Shown: positions 6,907-13,084 of the stretch, one piece after another
How positions within the stretch are numbered: the stretch's first letter is position 1
Layout of the letters: each line of letters starts with the position of its first letter
NCBI GenBank assembly: GCA_030628805.1
Contig: DAOVQG010000111.1
Coordinates: 1-13,507, forward strand
Direction: 5' to 3'
Source of the DNA: JAGMDK01 sp023128695
Lineage (GTDB): Bacteria; Planctomycetota; Phycisphaerae; UBA1845; Fen-1342
Length of the DNA stretch: 13,507 bases
Notes under the pieces: model-generated
The model's input: only the letters and a program-made list of their open reading frames with translations
The model's database searches: none
What the model was told of the DNA's origin: nothing
Position numbers and translations under genes: made by a program

Positions 6907-9099
6907 TTACCTCCGGCGGAACAACCAGACGCCGCCCCCGACCACCAACGCCAGTCCGGGCCAGAGTCCGACCAGGAAAACGCGCCAGAAGGAGAGCCAC
7001 ATGTCGTCCTTGAGCTTGTCCAGACGCGGGACCTCGGTCGGCTGGGCCCCGACGGAAATCCGATCCGCCTCGTTGGTCAGCCAGTGCAGGGCGTTGATGA
7101 ACAGGTCCGGATTGGCGGGATAGGCCGCGTAGGTCTGGAGCCCGCTGCTGCCCAGGAAGATTCCGCCGGGCATCTCCAGCATCGGATTCCCGACAAACGT
7201 GGAGCTGGCGAACACGACGAGCCGCTGATCCTGATCATTTGTAGCCGCCACAGCGAGCGGAAATGGCGGCGTCAGATCGTCCTCTCGCCGATAGGTACCC
7301 CGTTTCTCGCGGAAGTCGCTGTTCAGACGGTTGACGTCCTGGAGGGCCCAGACGTCGTTGGATTCCTTCACGACGGCGATCGGCTCCACCTCCACGCCGG
7401 CGGGCCGTTCGTCGCCGCTGAGTATTTCGAGCGGACAAGCTACATCCATGCCGCCCGGCGAGGCCTGGAGCGGCGCGCTGATATCTTGAGCGGTAAAATG
7501 CAGCGCGGGGCTGTCGATCACCGCCCGCTGGGTTTGCCGCACGGGCACGTGCAGCTTGGGATCCTCATTCGACGGGGCGAAGGGGAGTATTAGATAGTTG
7601 TACTTGACGCCAATACCCCAGGTTGATTTCAGATAAGCGGCATACTGATATGTGCCCGGTGGTGCGCCCGGCATCGGGGATGACGGCGGCGACCAACCGG
7701 TCAGAAAAATGCCCATGCCGGACTCTTTCACCGCGTCGAGCACCGTCTGGACATCGTCCGGTGAGATGCCCGGCTCCGGCGGCGGCCGCCGCGGGTCGGT
7801 CTGTTCCGGCGGCATGGGTGGGAACACCACGTAGATCGTGCGGGCCGCGTCCTCAACCGTCGGCGGGGTTTTCTGAGTCTTGAGGTCCCAGTCTTCGGTA
7901 ATGAAGTTTTCCTTGCCCAACAAGTCGTTCAAGACGCCGTAGGGCGCCCGCGGCATTTGCCGCATGTTCATGTTCATTTGTGAGAAGTCGGGCACGATCG
8001 GCGAGGGGCCGCCGTAACGGGCGAACACGACGGCGGTCTTTTCCTTCTGCGTCAGTTTCAGAACCGCGGAGGAGATGGCCTGCTCGCCGCGGAATTCGCG
8101 GTCGTCGCCATCGGGCGCGGGCGCCGGTGTGCGCCGGAAAGGCCACACTTCGTTGAAGGGCACTAACTGTGCCGTCTCCGCAGTCTCGACCAGGACCGGC
8201 GGGGCATTGGCCCAGCGGTTCAACTGATCCGACAACTGCTCCAATTCGAGCTGCTCGAGCCCCCGCGTACGTTCCACCAAGGCATTGATGTCGGTCAGCA
8301 GCGGCGAATAAGCCGCGCTGGCTTGCTGGAGGAACGTCAGCGCCTCCGGCGTCAGACCGCGCTCCGTCGAGGCGTTCTTTTGCACCCAGTCGCGCACAGC
8401 TTGCAGGTAGCTGGTCACGACTTCGAGATAGGACCGCGCCTGATCGACGGCCCGCCCGTAGCGGGGGATTTCCTGACTCTTCAGCTCCTGCACATTTTGG
8501 GCGGCATCGCCGGCCTGACGAGTCAGTCGCTGTAGTTCCATCGACACTTCTCGCAGCACCGTCGTTTGCAAGTCGGCGTTGGCGGCCAGCAATCTTTCGG
8601 CTTCGGCCACTTGCTCGTCGATGAGCGTCATGATGCGCTGGTTGAGCGTGGGGAACTCCTGGAGGATTTCCTGGTGCACCTTCGCCTCGTCCTGGTAGGC
8701 TGTTTTCTCACGCAGCCGTTTGAGCAGCGCCGGCAGACGAGCCCGATCCTTCATCGGATCGATCATGTTCGCCGTCACGCGGCCGTGCCCGGCGGATTCA
8801 TACAGCGCCAGCAGGTCGCGGACGGTATCCAGGCGTTTCTGAGCCCGCTCGTCGTATTCGCTGAGGACGGTGTAGATCGCGGTGAGCGTGACATCCTCGG
8901 GCAGGTTGTCCAGCAGCTTCTCGGTGCGCTGGTTGAGGCTGTTGACGCCGGTACGGGTCAGATCGGCTTGCCGCTTGTAGCGTTGGGTGAACCAGATGAC
9001 GGCCACGACCACCGCCAGGACGAGCACGATCTGGATCGCCACGTTGGTGCCGTAGACGAGTCGGCGTCTGGAAACGTGGGTGGTCTTGTCTACCGCCAT
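6907..9099 (-). CDS. GldG-like ABC transporter auxiliary protein
   Basis: A 730-residue protein of the GldG family (ABC_transp_aux). One membrane helix near the N-terminus (about 18-37) is followed by the family's opening ADLTRTGVNSLNQRTEKLL (45-64). A long helical, probably coiled-coil stretch spans about 120-300. The central domain start EFRGEQAISSAVLKLTQKEK (335-354) leads to the strand TAVVFARYGG, where many homologues have a GHGE-type motif. The last 30 residues form a second helix, VFLVGLWPGLALVVGGGVWL, with basic RRR at the end. So the protein probably has both termini in the cytoplasm and the bulk outside the membrane. A Pro-rich stretch (427-446) is a flexible insert. Its start overlaps the permease gene by 10 bases. 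GldG works with GldA and GldF in Bacteroidota gliding; here, outside that phylum, the substrate is unknown. Confidence 0.87.
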   Translation of the reverse strand: MAVDKTTHVSRRRLVYGTNVAIQIVLVLAVVVAVIWFTQRYKRQADLTRTGVNSLNQRTEKLLDNLPEDVTLTAIYTVLSEYDERAQKRLDTVRDLLALYESAGHGRVTANMIDPMKDRARLPALLKRLREKTAYQDEAKVHQEILQEFPTLNQRIMTLIDEQVAEAERLLAANADLQTTVLREVSMELQRLTRQAGDAAQNVQELKSQEIPRYGRAVDQARSYLEVVTSYLQAVRDWVQKNASTERGLTPEALTFLQQASAAYSPLLTDINALVERTRGLEQLELEQLSDQLNRWANAPPVLVETAETAQLVPFNEVWPFRRTPAPAPDGDDREFRGEQAISSAVLKLTQKEKTAVVFARYGGPSPIVPDFSQMNMNMRQMPRAPYGVLNDLLGKENFITEDWDLKTQKTPPTVEDAARTIYVVFPPMPPEQTDPRRPPPEPGISPDDVQTVLDAVKESGMGIFLTGWSPPSSPMPGAPPGTYQYAAYLKSTWGIGVKYNYLILPFAPSNEDPKLHVPVRQTQRAVIDSPALHFTAQDISAPLQASPGGMDVACPLEILSGDERPAGVEVEPIAVVKESNDVWALQDVNRLNSDFREKRGTYRREDDLTPPFPLAVAATNDQDQRLVVFASSTFVGNPMLEMPGGIFLGSSGLQTYAAYPANPDLFINALHWLTNEADRISVGAQPTEVPRLDKLKDDMWLSFWRVFLVGLWPGLALVVGGGVWLFRRR

Positions 9100-9809
9100 C
9101 GTCGGGACTCCACTACTTTGACGGTCAGGAACAGGAACAGCGCCGCCGCCGCCAGGAAGAACACGACCCCGTCGGTCGTCACCAAGCCGCGGCTGAACTC
9201 ATCGAAGCGTCCGATGACGTTGACTTGTTGAAAGATCAGTCGCCAGATGCCTTCGACGTGCCCGATGATGAAGTACGCCAGGCAGGCGAAGATCAGCAGC
9301 GGGATCGAGCCGAGCATCCAGGCCACGACCTGGTTGCTGGTCAGGCTGCTGGCGAAGAGGCCGAAGGCGGTGAAGGCCACGCCGATGAGCAGCAGCCCCA
9401 GGTAGGCCGACAGCGAGGCCCCCCAATCGGGATTGCCGTAGATCTCCATCAATATGAGGTACGCCAGCGTCGGAGCCAGCATGATTATGAAGAAGACCAG
9501 CGACGCCAGGTATTTGCCAAGCACCATTTGCAGGTCGCTGAGCGGCGTGGTCATCAGCGTCTCGATCGTCCCGTTGCGGTACTCCTCGCAGATCGTCCTC
9601 ATGCTGATCGCCGGCACGATCACCGTCAGCAGCCACGGCGTCCAGAAAAAGACCTCCCGCAAGGTGGCCGGCTTGCCGGGCGCGAAGCTGCCGCTCACCA
9701 GCACCGACAGACCGGTGACGAACAGAAAGCCGGCGATGACGATGTACCCGATCGGCGAGCAGAACAGCGACAGCAACTCGCGCTGCATGATCGCTCTGGC
9801 ATTTCTCAT
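9090..9809 (-). CDS. ABC-2 type permease, GldF-like
   Basis: A 239-residue integral membrane protein with about six hydrophobic segments (19-40, 54-70, 101-123, 134-156, 161-184, 214-233). The cytoplasmic loop EEYRNGTIETLMTTPLSD (75-92) followed by VLGKY is the hallmark of ABC-2 permeases of the GldF/NosY group, where it contacts the ATPase. Length matches GldF (about 240). The start at 9809 has GAGGG about eight bases upstream on the minus strand. It lies between the ATPase and GldG-like genes, overlapping the latter by 10 bases, and is expected to form the membrane channel driven by the neighbouring ATPase. Substrate not predictable. Confidence 0.92.
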   Translation of the reverse strand: MRNARAIMQRELLSLFCSPIGYIVIAGFLFVTGLSVLVSGSFAPGKPATLREVFFWTPWLLTVIVPAISMRTICEEYRNGTIETLMTTPLSDLQMVLGKYLASLVFFIIMLAPTLAYLILMEIYGNPDWGASLSAYLGLLLIGVAFTAFGLFASSLTSNQVVAWMLGSIPLLIFACLAYFIIGHVEGIWRLIFQQVNVIGRFDEFSRGLVTTDGVVFFLAAAALFLFLTVKVVESRRWR

Positions 9810-9820
9810 ATCTAAGACCC

Positions 9821-9841
9821 TCGCTACTCGCTACTCACTAC
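9821..9841. repeat. 7-bp tandem repeat between the ABC ATPase and permease genes
   Basis: Three heptamers TCGCTAC, TCGCTAC, TCACTAC fill most of the 31-base gap between the two operon genes and reach the ATPase stop codon (TAG at 9841-9843). Changes in copy number would alter the spacing between the genes without touching either reading frame. Confidence 0.75.
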
Positions 9842-10767
9842 TAACGCGTACCGGCCACAATCTTGACGAAGAAGTCTTCCAGCGTGGCGATGTCCCGCCG
9901 CAGTTCGCGCAGCGGCCAGTTCTTATTGGCCGCCAGTTGGGCTATGTCCTCGCGCACGTCCTGATCGGTGGCGATATTGACCCGCGTCCAGCCGTCCTGC
10001 ATTTGGCCGCTAACGTCTGTCACCCCGGTGAGTTTCTGGAGGGCGTCCACGACGTCGCGGCGCGGGGCCTTCAACTCGGCGATCAGGCTGGCCTGACCGG
10101 TGATACGCTCGCGCAGCTCGTCGGGCGTGCCGCTGGCGACCAGGCGACCCTCGTTGATGATGATCAGCCGTTGGCAGGTGGCCTCGACCTCGGGCAGGAT
10201 GTGGCTGGAGAGGATGACCGTGTGCTCCTGGGCCAGTTCGCGGATCAGCGAACGGGTCGCGCGAATCTGGGCCGGGTCGAGCCCCACCGTCGGCTCGTCC
10301 AGGACGAGCACGCGCGGGTTGTGCAGCAGAGCGTCGGCCAAGCCGACTCGTTGGCGGAAGCCCCTCGACAACTGCCCGATGGGCCGGTCGATGACCTCGT
10401 GGAGCCAGCAGCGCTCAATAACGCGGGCGATCGCCGCCTCGCGGGCTAGTTTATTCAGCCCGTGCAGCTTGCCGCGGAAACGGAGGTACTCGCGCGTCCG
10501 CATCTCGGGATAGAGCGGCACCGATTCCGGCAGGTACCCGACCACCGCCCGCACCTTCATTGACTCGGTCAATACGTCATACCCCGCGATGGTGGCTGAT
10601 CCAGCCGTCGCGGGCATATAGCAGGTCAGAATGCGGAGCGTGGTGGTTTTCCCGGCCCCATTCGGCCCGAGGAAGCCGACGATTTCACCCTCGTTGACGG
10701 TGAACGAGATGTTGTCCACCGCCCGATGGCTGCCAAAGTGTTTCGAGAGGTTTCTGACTTCAATCAT
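9841..10767 (-). CDS. ABC transporter ATP-binding protein, GldA-like
   Basis: A 308-residue ABC ATPase. Visible motifs: Walker A GPNGAGKTT (34-42), the Q-loop region reading VVGYLPES (75-82) as in GldA/NatA relatives, signature LSRGFRQRVGLA (133-144), Walker B VLVLDEPTVGLDP (153-165), and the switch His189 in ILSSHIL. The C-terminal 80 residues form the extra domain usual for this group. I placed the start at 10767 (MIEVRNLSKHFG), not at an in-frame ATG 17 codons earlier (10818), because GGGAGGA lies eight bases ahead of it and family members begin here. It is the first gene of a five-gene operon and presumably powers the GldF-like permease. Promoter at 11029-11056; the leader carries a palindromic insertion. 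Confidence 0.92.
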   Translation of the reverse strand: MIEVRNLSKHFGSHRAVDNISFTVNEGEIVGFLGPNGAGKTTTLRILTCYMPATAGSATIAGYDVLTESMKVRAVVGYLPESVPLYPEMRTREYLRFRGKLHGLNKLAREAAIARVIERCWLHEVIDRPIGQLSRGFRQRVGLADALLHNPRVLVLDEPTVGLDPAQIRATRSLIRELAQEHTVILSSHILPEVEATCQRLIIINEGRLVASGTPDELRERITGQASLIAELKAPRRDVVDALQKLTGVTDVSGQMQDGWTRVNIATDQDVREDIAQLAANKNWPLRELRRDIATLEDFFVKIVAGTR

Positions 10768-10789
10768 ACGTAAGTCCTCCCGCCATTTA

Positions 10790-10910
10790 CACGTTAGGAC
10801 TGAATGTGAGACACTCAAGCAGGTGGGGCGGGCGTCCCTGCCCGCCTAACGTCCTCTTGGCGGGCAGGGACGCCCGCTCCACCTAAAAAATAACATATGC
10901 ACGTTAGGAC
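10790..10910. mobile_element. Palindromic MITE/REP-like insertion flanked by an 11-bp direct repeat
   Basis: The 11 bases CACGTTAGGAC occur at 10790-10800 and again at 10900-10910, exactly bounding 99 bases. Inside, 10821-10846 and 10859-10884 form an inverted repeat with 26-base arms and a single G-T mismatch, followed by six A. The loop contains CCTAACGT, the reverse complement of part of the flanking repeat. The arrangement fits a short non-coding palindromic element with target-site duplication in the 5' leader of the ABC operon. There is no gene inside; movement would depend on an enzyme elsewhere. Confidence 0.7.
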
Positions 10911-11028
10911 CGTTGGGAGCGCCCGTCCCGGTCACAATCCACAGGGAGACCGTTCCGCCGGCTCAACGCCCGGCGCAACAGAGAGCCCGCAAGCCCGCGC
11001 CGGTGCCTTCGTGCGAACAGGTAGGGAA

Positions 11029-11056
11029 ATTCTACGGAGCCCGGTGGGGTTGTCAA
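11029..11056 (-). promoter_or_regulatory. Sigma70-type promoter of the GldA/F/G-DUF4340 operon
   Basis: On the minus strand TTGACA (11056-11051) and TAGAAT (11034-11029) are separated by 16 bases, 11/12 matches to consensus. Transcription should start near 11022, giving a leader of about 255 bases before the ATPase ATG at 10767. No other good promoter lies between it and the operon. Confidence 0.7.
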
Positions 11057-11082
11057 GGTTGTGGAATAGCGGCGGCGGCGCG

Positions 11083-11163
11083 GTGACAAGGTGATAAGGT
11101 GATAAGGGCGCAAAATCAGTACCCCTTTGACCTTATCACTTTCTCACCTTCTCACCTTATCAC
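11083..11163. repeat. Octamer tandem repeats in opposite orientations
   Basis: Plus-strand units GTGACAAG, GTGATAAG, GTGATAAG run from 11083 to 11106. After 24 bases the same word appears on the minus strand as four units (GTGATAAG, GTGAGAAG, GTGAGAAA, GTGATAAG) over 11163-11132. The two clusters could pair as an imperfect hairpin. They separate the operon promoter from a TPR remnant. Confidence 0.75.
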
Positions 11164-11309
11164 ATCCTGCCTGCCGCTTCTTCGTAGCGCTGGAGCGCTT
11201 TTTCAAGCTCTTGGCGCATGCGCTCGTTGCCCGCGGCGAGCTTGACCGCTTTCTTTTGGTGCTTGATCGCTTCCTTGACCCTCCCGTTATCGAACAGGGC
11301 CCGGAGCTA
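11160..11309 (-). pseudogene. C-terminal remnant of a tetratricopeptide-repeat protein
   Basis: The minus strand encodes 48 residues, LRALFDNGRVKEAIKHQKKA (first 20) and then a helical QELEKALQRYEEAA end, closing with TGA at 11160-11162. The pattern of Leu-Phe-x-x-Gly-Arg-x-x-Glu-Ala-Ile and a second helix is that of a TPR unit at a protein C-terminus. An in-frame TAG (11307-11309) sits immediately before the fragment, and I see no matching coding sequence further upstream, so the rest of the gene has been lost. Confidence 0.6.
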
Positions 11310-11491
11310 TTGCGAAACTCGTCTCAATACACAAGAACATACTCTCAGCAGGGGTAACCTCGCAAGCTGGAACCGTTCGGGGCGGCAGTTTGTCCCTCAC
11401 GACCCATAATCCCCGCCCTGTGCGGTAGTGGGTCACTTTGAACTTTCCGCCGCTTCGGCGCATATTTTTGGCGCATTGCCAAAGAATCGGG
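11310..11491. other. Spacer without recognised genes
   Basis: No frame on either strand looks like a conserved protein here and no strong repeat is visible. It could hold decayed sequence of the adjacent TPR gene. Confidence 0.4.
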
Positions 11492-11523
11492 TTGCCGATG
11501 CTTGCTGATATAGCTAGTATATG

Positions 11524-11625
11524 GCCGATGTCGCGGAGACTGCCGATTGGCATATCGGTTCCCCGCGATCATCGGCGTTTTACCCGGTCGCGGTCCTTTG
11601 GCATGAGGTGCGACCGGGTTTGTTT
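11524..11625 (+). ncRNA. Candidate small RNA with its own promoter and terminator
   Basis: A plausible promoter, TTGCCG (11492-11497), 17 bases, TAGTAT (11515-11520), would start transcription near 11527. The transcript would immediately fold: 11524-11536 pairs with 11563-11576 (13 bp, one bulged base), with an inner 5-bp stem 11543-11547/11554-11558. A second perfect 10-bp stem (11582-11591/11610-11619) follows, then a T-rich tail, giving an RNA of about 100 bases. It ends beside the 3' end of the minus-strand winged-helix gene. I do not recognise a known RNA family; the case rests on structure plus signals only. Confidence 0.35.
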
Positions 11626-11629
11626 TCTT
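11582..11629 (+). terminator. Rho-independent terminator (plus strand)
   Basis: Perfect 10-bp stem ACCCGGTCGC / GCGACCGGGT with an 18-base loop, directly followed by TTTGTTTTCTT. The T-tract is on the plus strand, so it stops rightward transcription, although the neighbouring protein gene reads leftward. No plus-strand protein gene ends here, which supports the small-RNA idea. Confidence 0.65.
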
Positions 11630-11631
11630 AC

Positions 11632-12021
11632 CTAGGATTCGGGTTGGATGCGGTATAGGCCGCGCCCGACCTTTTCTACACCTCCAGTTCCTCGCTTTGA
11701 CATACGGATCAACTCGGCGCTGATATCCTGCGCAAGCGAGTATTTTCCTCGACGCTTCATTCCACGCTTCTCCAGCAGGCGCGCCACAGCAGCAGCCCGG
11801 ACAGGTTGCTTGAACTCTCCGAGGGCTGACCGGACCTGCCCGGCGAATGTACCGTTGTTAGCCGCCGCCTGAACAGGCGGAAACGGCAGCTCGGGATCAT
11901 CGGATAGCAACTGCTGAATAGCATCAATGTTGGCGTCGATCCGACTGACGTATTCATCCCGCGAAGCCACGAGCCGCTTGAGTTCCCGACGCAACTCTAG
12001 TTTGATGTCATTACTTAACAT
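11632..12021 (-). CDS. Small winged-helix-like DNA-binding protein (hypothetical)
   Basis: A 129-residue protein. The N-terminal 40 residues are charged and helical (LELRRELKRLVASRDEYVSR), probably a coiled coil. After a Pro-rich hinge (44-49), residues 62-126 read as a winged helix: a first helix GQVRSALGEF, helix AAAVARLLEKRGM, a recognition-like helix around LAQDISAELIRMSKRG and a wing VEKVGRGLYRI, similar in outline to HARE-HTH and related domains. That points to a regulator or DNA-binding accessory protein; the family is not firmly recognised. There is no Shine-Dalgarno sequence, but a promoter (12028-12056) predicts transcription starting at the ATG itself, so the mRNA is probably leaderless. 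Leu-2 after Met and full helix support this start. Confidence 0.7.
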   Translation of the reverse strand: MLSNDIKLELRRELKRLVASRDEYVSRIDANIDAIQQLLSDDPELPFPPVQAAANNGTFAGQVRSALGEFKQPVRAAAVARLLEKRGMKRRGKYSLAQDISAELIRMSKRGTGGVEKVGRGLYRIQPES

Positions 12022-12027
12022 GCTGGG

Positions 12028-12056
12028 AGTTTAGGGGCGCGAGTTTGGCGTGTCAA
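12028..12056 (-). promoter_or_regulatory. Promoter giving a leaderless mRNA for the winged-helix gene
   Basis: On the minus strand a consensus TTGACA (12056-12051) is followed by exactly 17 bases and TAAACT (12033-12028, 4/6). Six bases separate the -10 box from the A of the ATG at 12021, the usual distance to +1. The start codon also lacks any purine-rich ribosome site. Confidence 0.6.
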
Positions 12057-12097
12057 GAGCATTTAAGGCCAAAACTTGGAAGTGGCCCCCAAAATGC

Positions 12098-12355
12098 TCA
12101 TTCGGGGTTCCGCCAGCGAGTGGCAGCGGTTTCTTGGCAATCTCGCTCCGGCGTGCCTTAGAGAGCTTCTTTTAGCCAGCCCGGGCAGGTCCACCCCTGA
12201 GGCCACCCCGCCGCCCGAGAGATACGGAGGCAGGATATTTCTCGCGCTCGGTTGCCGCATCGGCCAACGGTTGCTCGCACGTCGCCTCATCAACGATGGC
12301 CTTGAAGCTCGTTCACGTCGCGTGGTCGTTTCGGCTTTACGAGTCGCTTTCCCAT
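12098..12355 (-). pseudogene. Frameshifted remnant of a small basic GGLKGG...AAARW family protein
   Basis: From the minus-strand ATG at 12355: MGKRLVKPKRPRDVNEL, then a stop in that frame. Shifting frame restores IVDEATCEQPLAD, SLGRRGGLRGG and PARAG, then an in-frame TAA, then KKLSKARRSEIAKK. A final one-base loss must be corrected to read AATRWRNPE and the TGA at 12098-12100. These pieces match, in order, a short planctomycete-type basic protein (N-terminal KRPRD-N-L-x-IV, central GRRGGLKGGKARA, C-terminal RSEIAKKAAAARW). At least two frameshifts and one nonsense codon show it is dead. Function of the family is not established to my knowledge; basic composition suggests nucleic-acid binding. 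Confidence 0.72.
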
Positions 12356-12361
12356 GCCTCC

Positions 12362-12390
12362 ATTATACCATGTGTCCGGACGGCTGCCGA
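12362..12390 (-). promoter_or_regulatory. Promoter of the basic-protein pseudogene
   Basis: Minus strand TCGGCA (12390-12385, 4/6), 17 bases, then a perfect TATAAT (12367-12362). Six bases, GGAGGC, separate it from the ATG at 12355, so the gene was either leaderless or read from a minimal leader. Confidence 0.5.
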
Positions 12391-12661
12391 TTTCAATGAC
12401 CCACTACCCCCTTTGCCCCCCCAAGATCGCGGGTGCCCGGTCCTTTTTCGCCGGCCCAGAGAGCGCGTTTTCTGGGAACCGCTGCATATCGATCCTCGTA
12501 TTTCTTACCTGCCGGCGGTCCACGCCCGGTAGAATCGGTCGGCACGGCCCCTCAACGACCGCTCACCACCACCTCGCCGTATTTGGCATAACAAGGGTCC
12601 AGCGTTGACCCGCTCTCGTGCCATAGAATTGATTGAATGATCAGGCTCGCCGATTGCGCCT
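12391..12661. other. Divergent spacer upstream of the lipoprotein gene
   Basis: About 270 bases with no recognised gene. A TTGACC at 12605-12610 could be a -35 for the lipoprotein gene, but the nearest -10-like TAGAAT (12624-12629) is only 13 bases away, so I do not call it. Runs of C near 12402-12421 are the only compositional oddity. Confidence 0.4.
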
Positions 12662-12673
12662 CAGGAGGGCGAA

Positions 12674-13054
12674 ATGAAGCACTCTGGAATTCATCGACTG
12701 GTCCGGCTCACGTTGCCGGTGCTGCTGGTGGTGCTCGTGGCCGGCTGCCCGGTAGATCCCACGCAGTGGCCCCCGGCCGAGACCTACGTCGGCACGTACT
12801 GGGTCGAATACAGCGACGGCGAACTAGCCGCCTTTGAACTGCCGGCCTACCGCGGCGAGGAGGGCACGTGGCTCACCCTCGCGACCGACTTGCCCACTTG
12901 GTATACGGGCCCCGCGCTTTACGAAGTCAGCGCGGACGGCAGTTGGATCCGACTCACCGATGACGAGGACCTCACTCTCGACGAGGTCATCCAACTGCAC
13001 GACCCGCTCCCCCCGGTCGCCGAATGTCGTGAGAATGTGCCGCCGGCAGAGTGA
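12674..13054 (+). CDS. Small lipoprotein of unknown function
   Basis: A 126-residue protein. A basic N-terminus and hydrophobic core (RLTLPVLLVVLVAG) lead to a lipobox VAGC with Cys25 as the probable lipidated residue; Pro26-Val27-Asp28 follow. The mature part is acidic, rich in Trp, Tyr, Asp, Glu and Pro, with no recognised domain; TYVGTYWVEYSDGE (37-50) and ALYEVSADGSWIRL (81-94) suggest beta strands. The ribosome site AGGAGG (12663-12668) is strong and five bases from the ATG, which fixes the start. It is transcribed alone, opposite to the upstream genes, and the next plus-strand gene is a remnant. Expected location is the outer or inner membrane surface; role unknown. Confidence 0.75.
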   Translation: MKHSGIHRLVRLTLPVLLVVLVAGCPVDPTQWPPAETYVGTYWVEYSDGELAAFELPAYRGEEGTWLTLATDLPTWYTGPALYEVSADGSWIRLTDDEDLTLDEVIQLHDPLPPVAECRENVPPAE

Positions 13055-13073
13055 GGTAAGTGCATCGACCGGC

Positions 13074-13079
13074 TATAAT
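13074..13079 (+). promoter_or_regulatory. -10 box of the retropepsin-like remnant
   Basis: A perfect TATAAT lies five bases ahead of GTG 13085 and 11 ahead of ATG 13091. No -35 is evident. It resembles the placement of the -10 boxes at 12362 and 12028 close to start codons. Confidence 0.4.
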
Positions 13080-13084
13080 CGGGG

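Noticed and set aside
6550..7593. Plus-strand frame of 347 codons across the DUF4340/GldG junction
   Set aside because: Antisense to two genes with clear membrane segments and family motifs; its own sequence is low-complexity and His/Arg/Gln-rich.
9454..10449. Plus-strand frame of 331 codons across the permease and ATPase genes
   Set aside because: It crosses two well-supported minus-strand genes and shows no domain; antisense shadow.
9841..10818. Upstream ATG (10818) for the ABC ATPase
   Set aside because: It adds 17 residues not seen in the family, includes part of the insertion-flanking repeat, and the ATG at 10767 has a better ribosome site.
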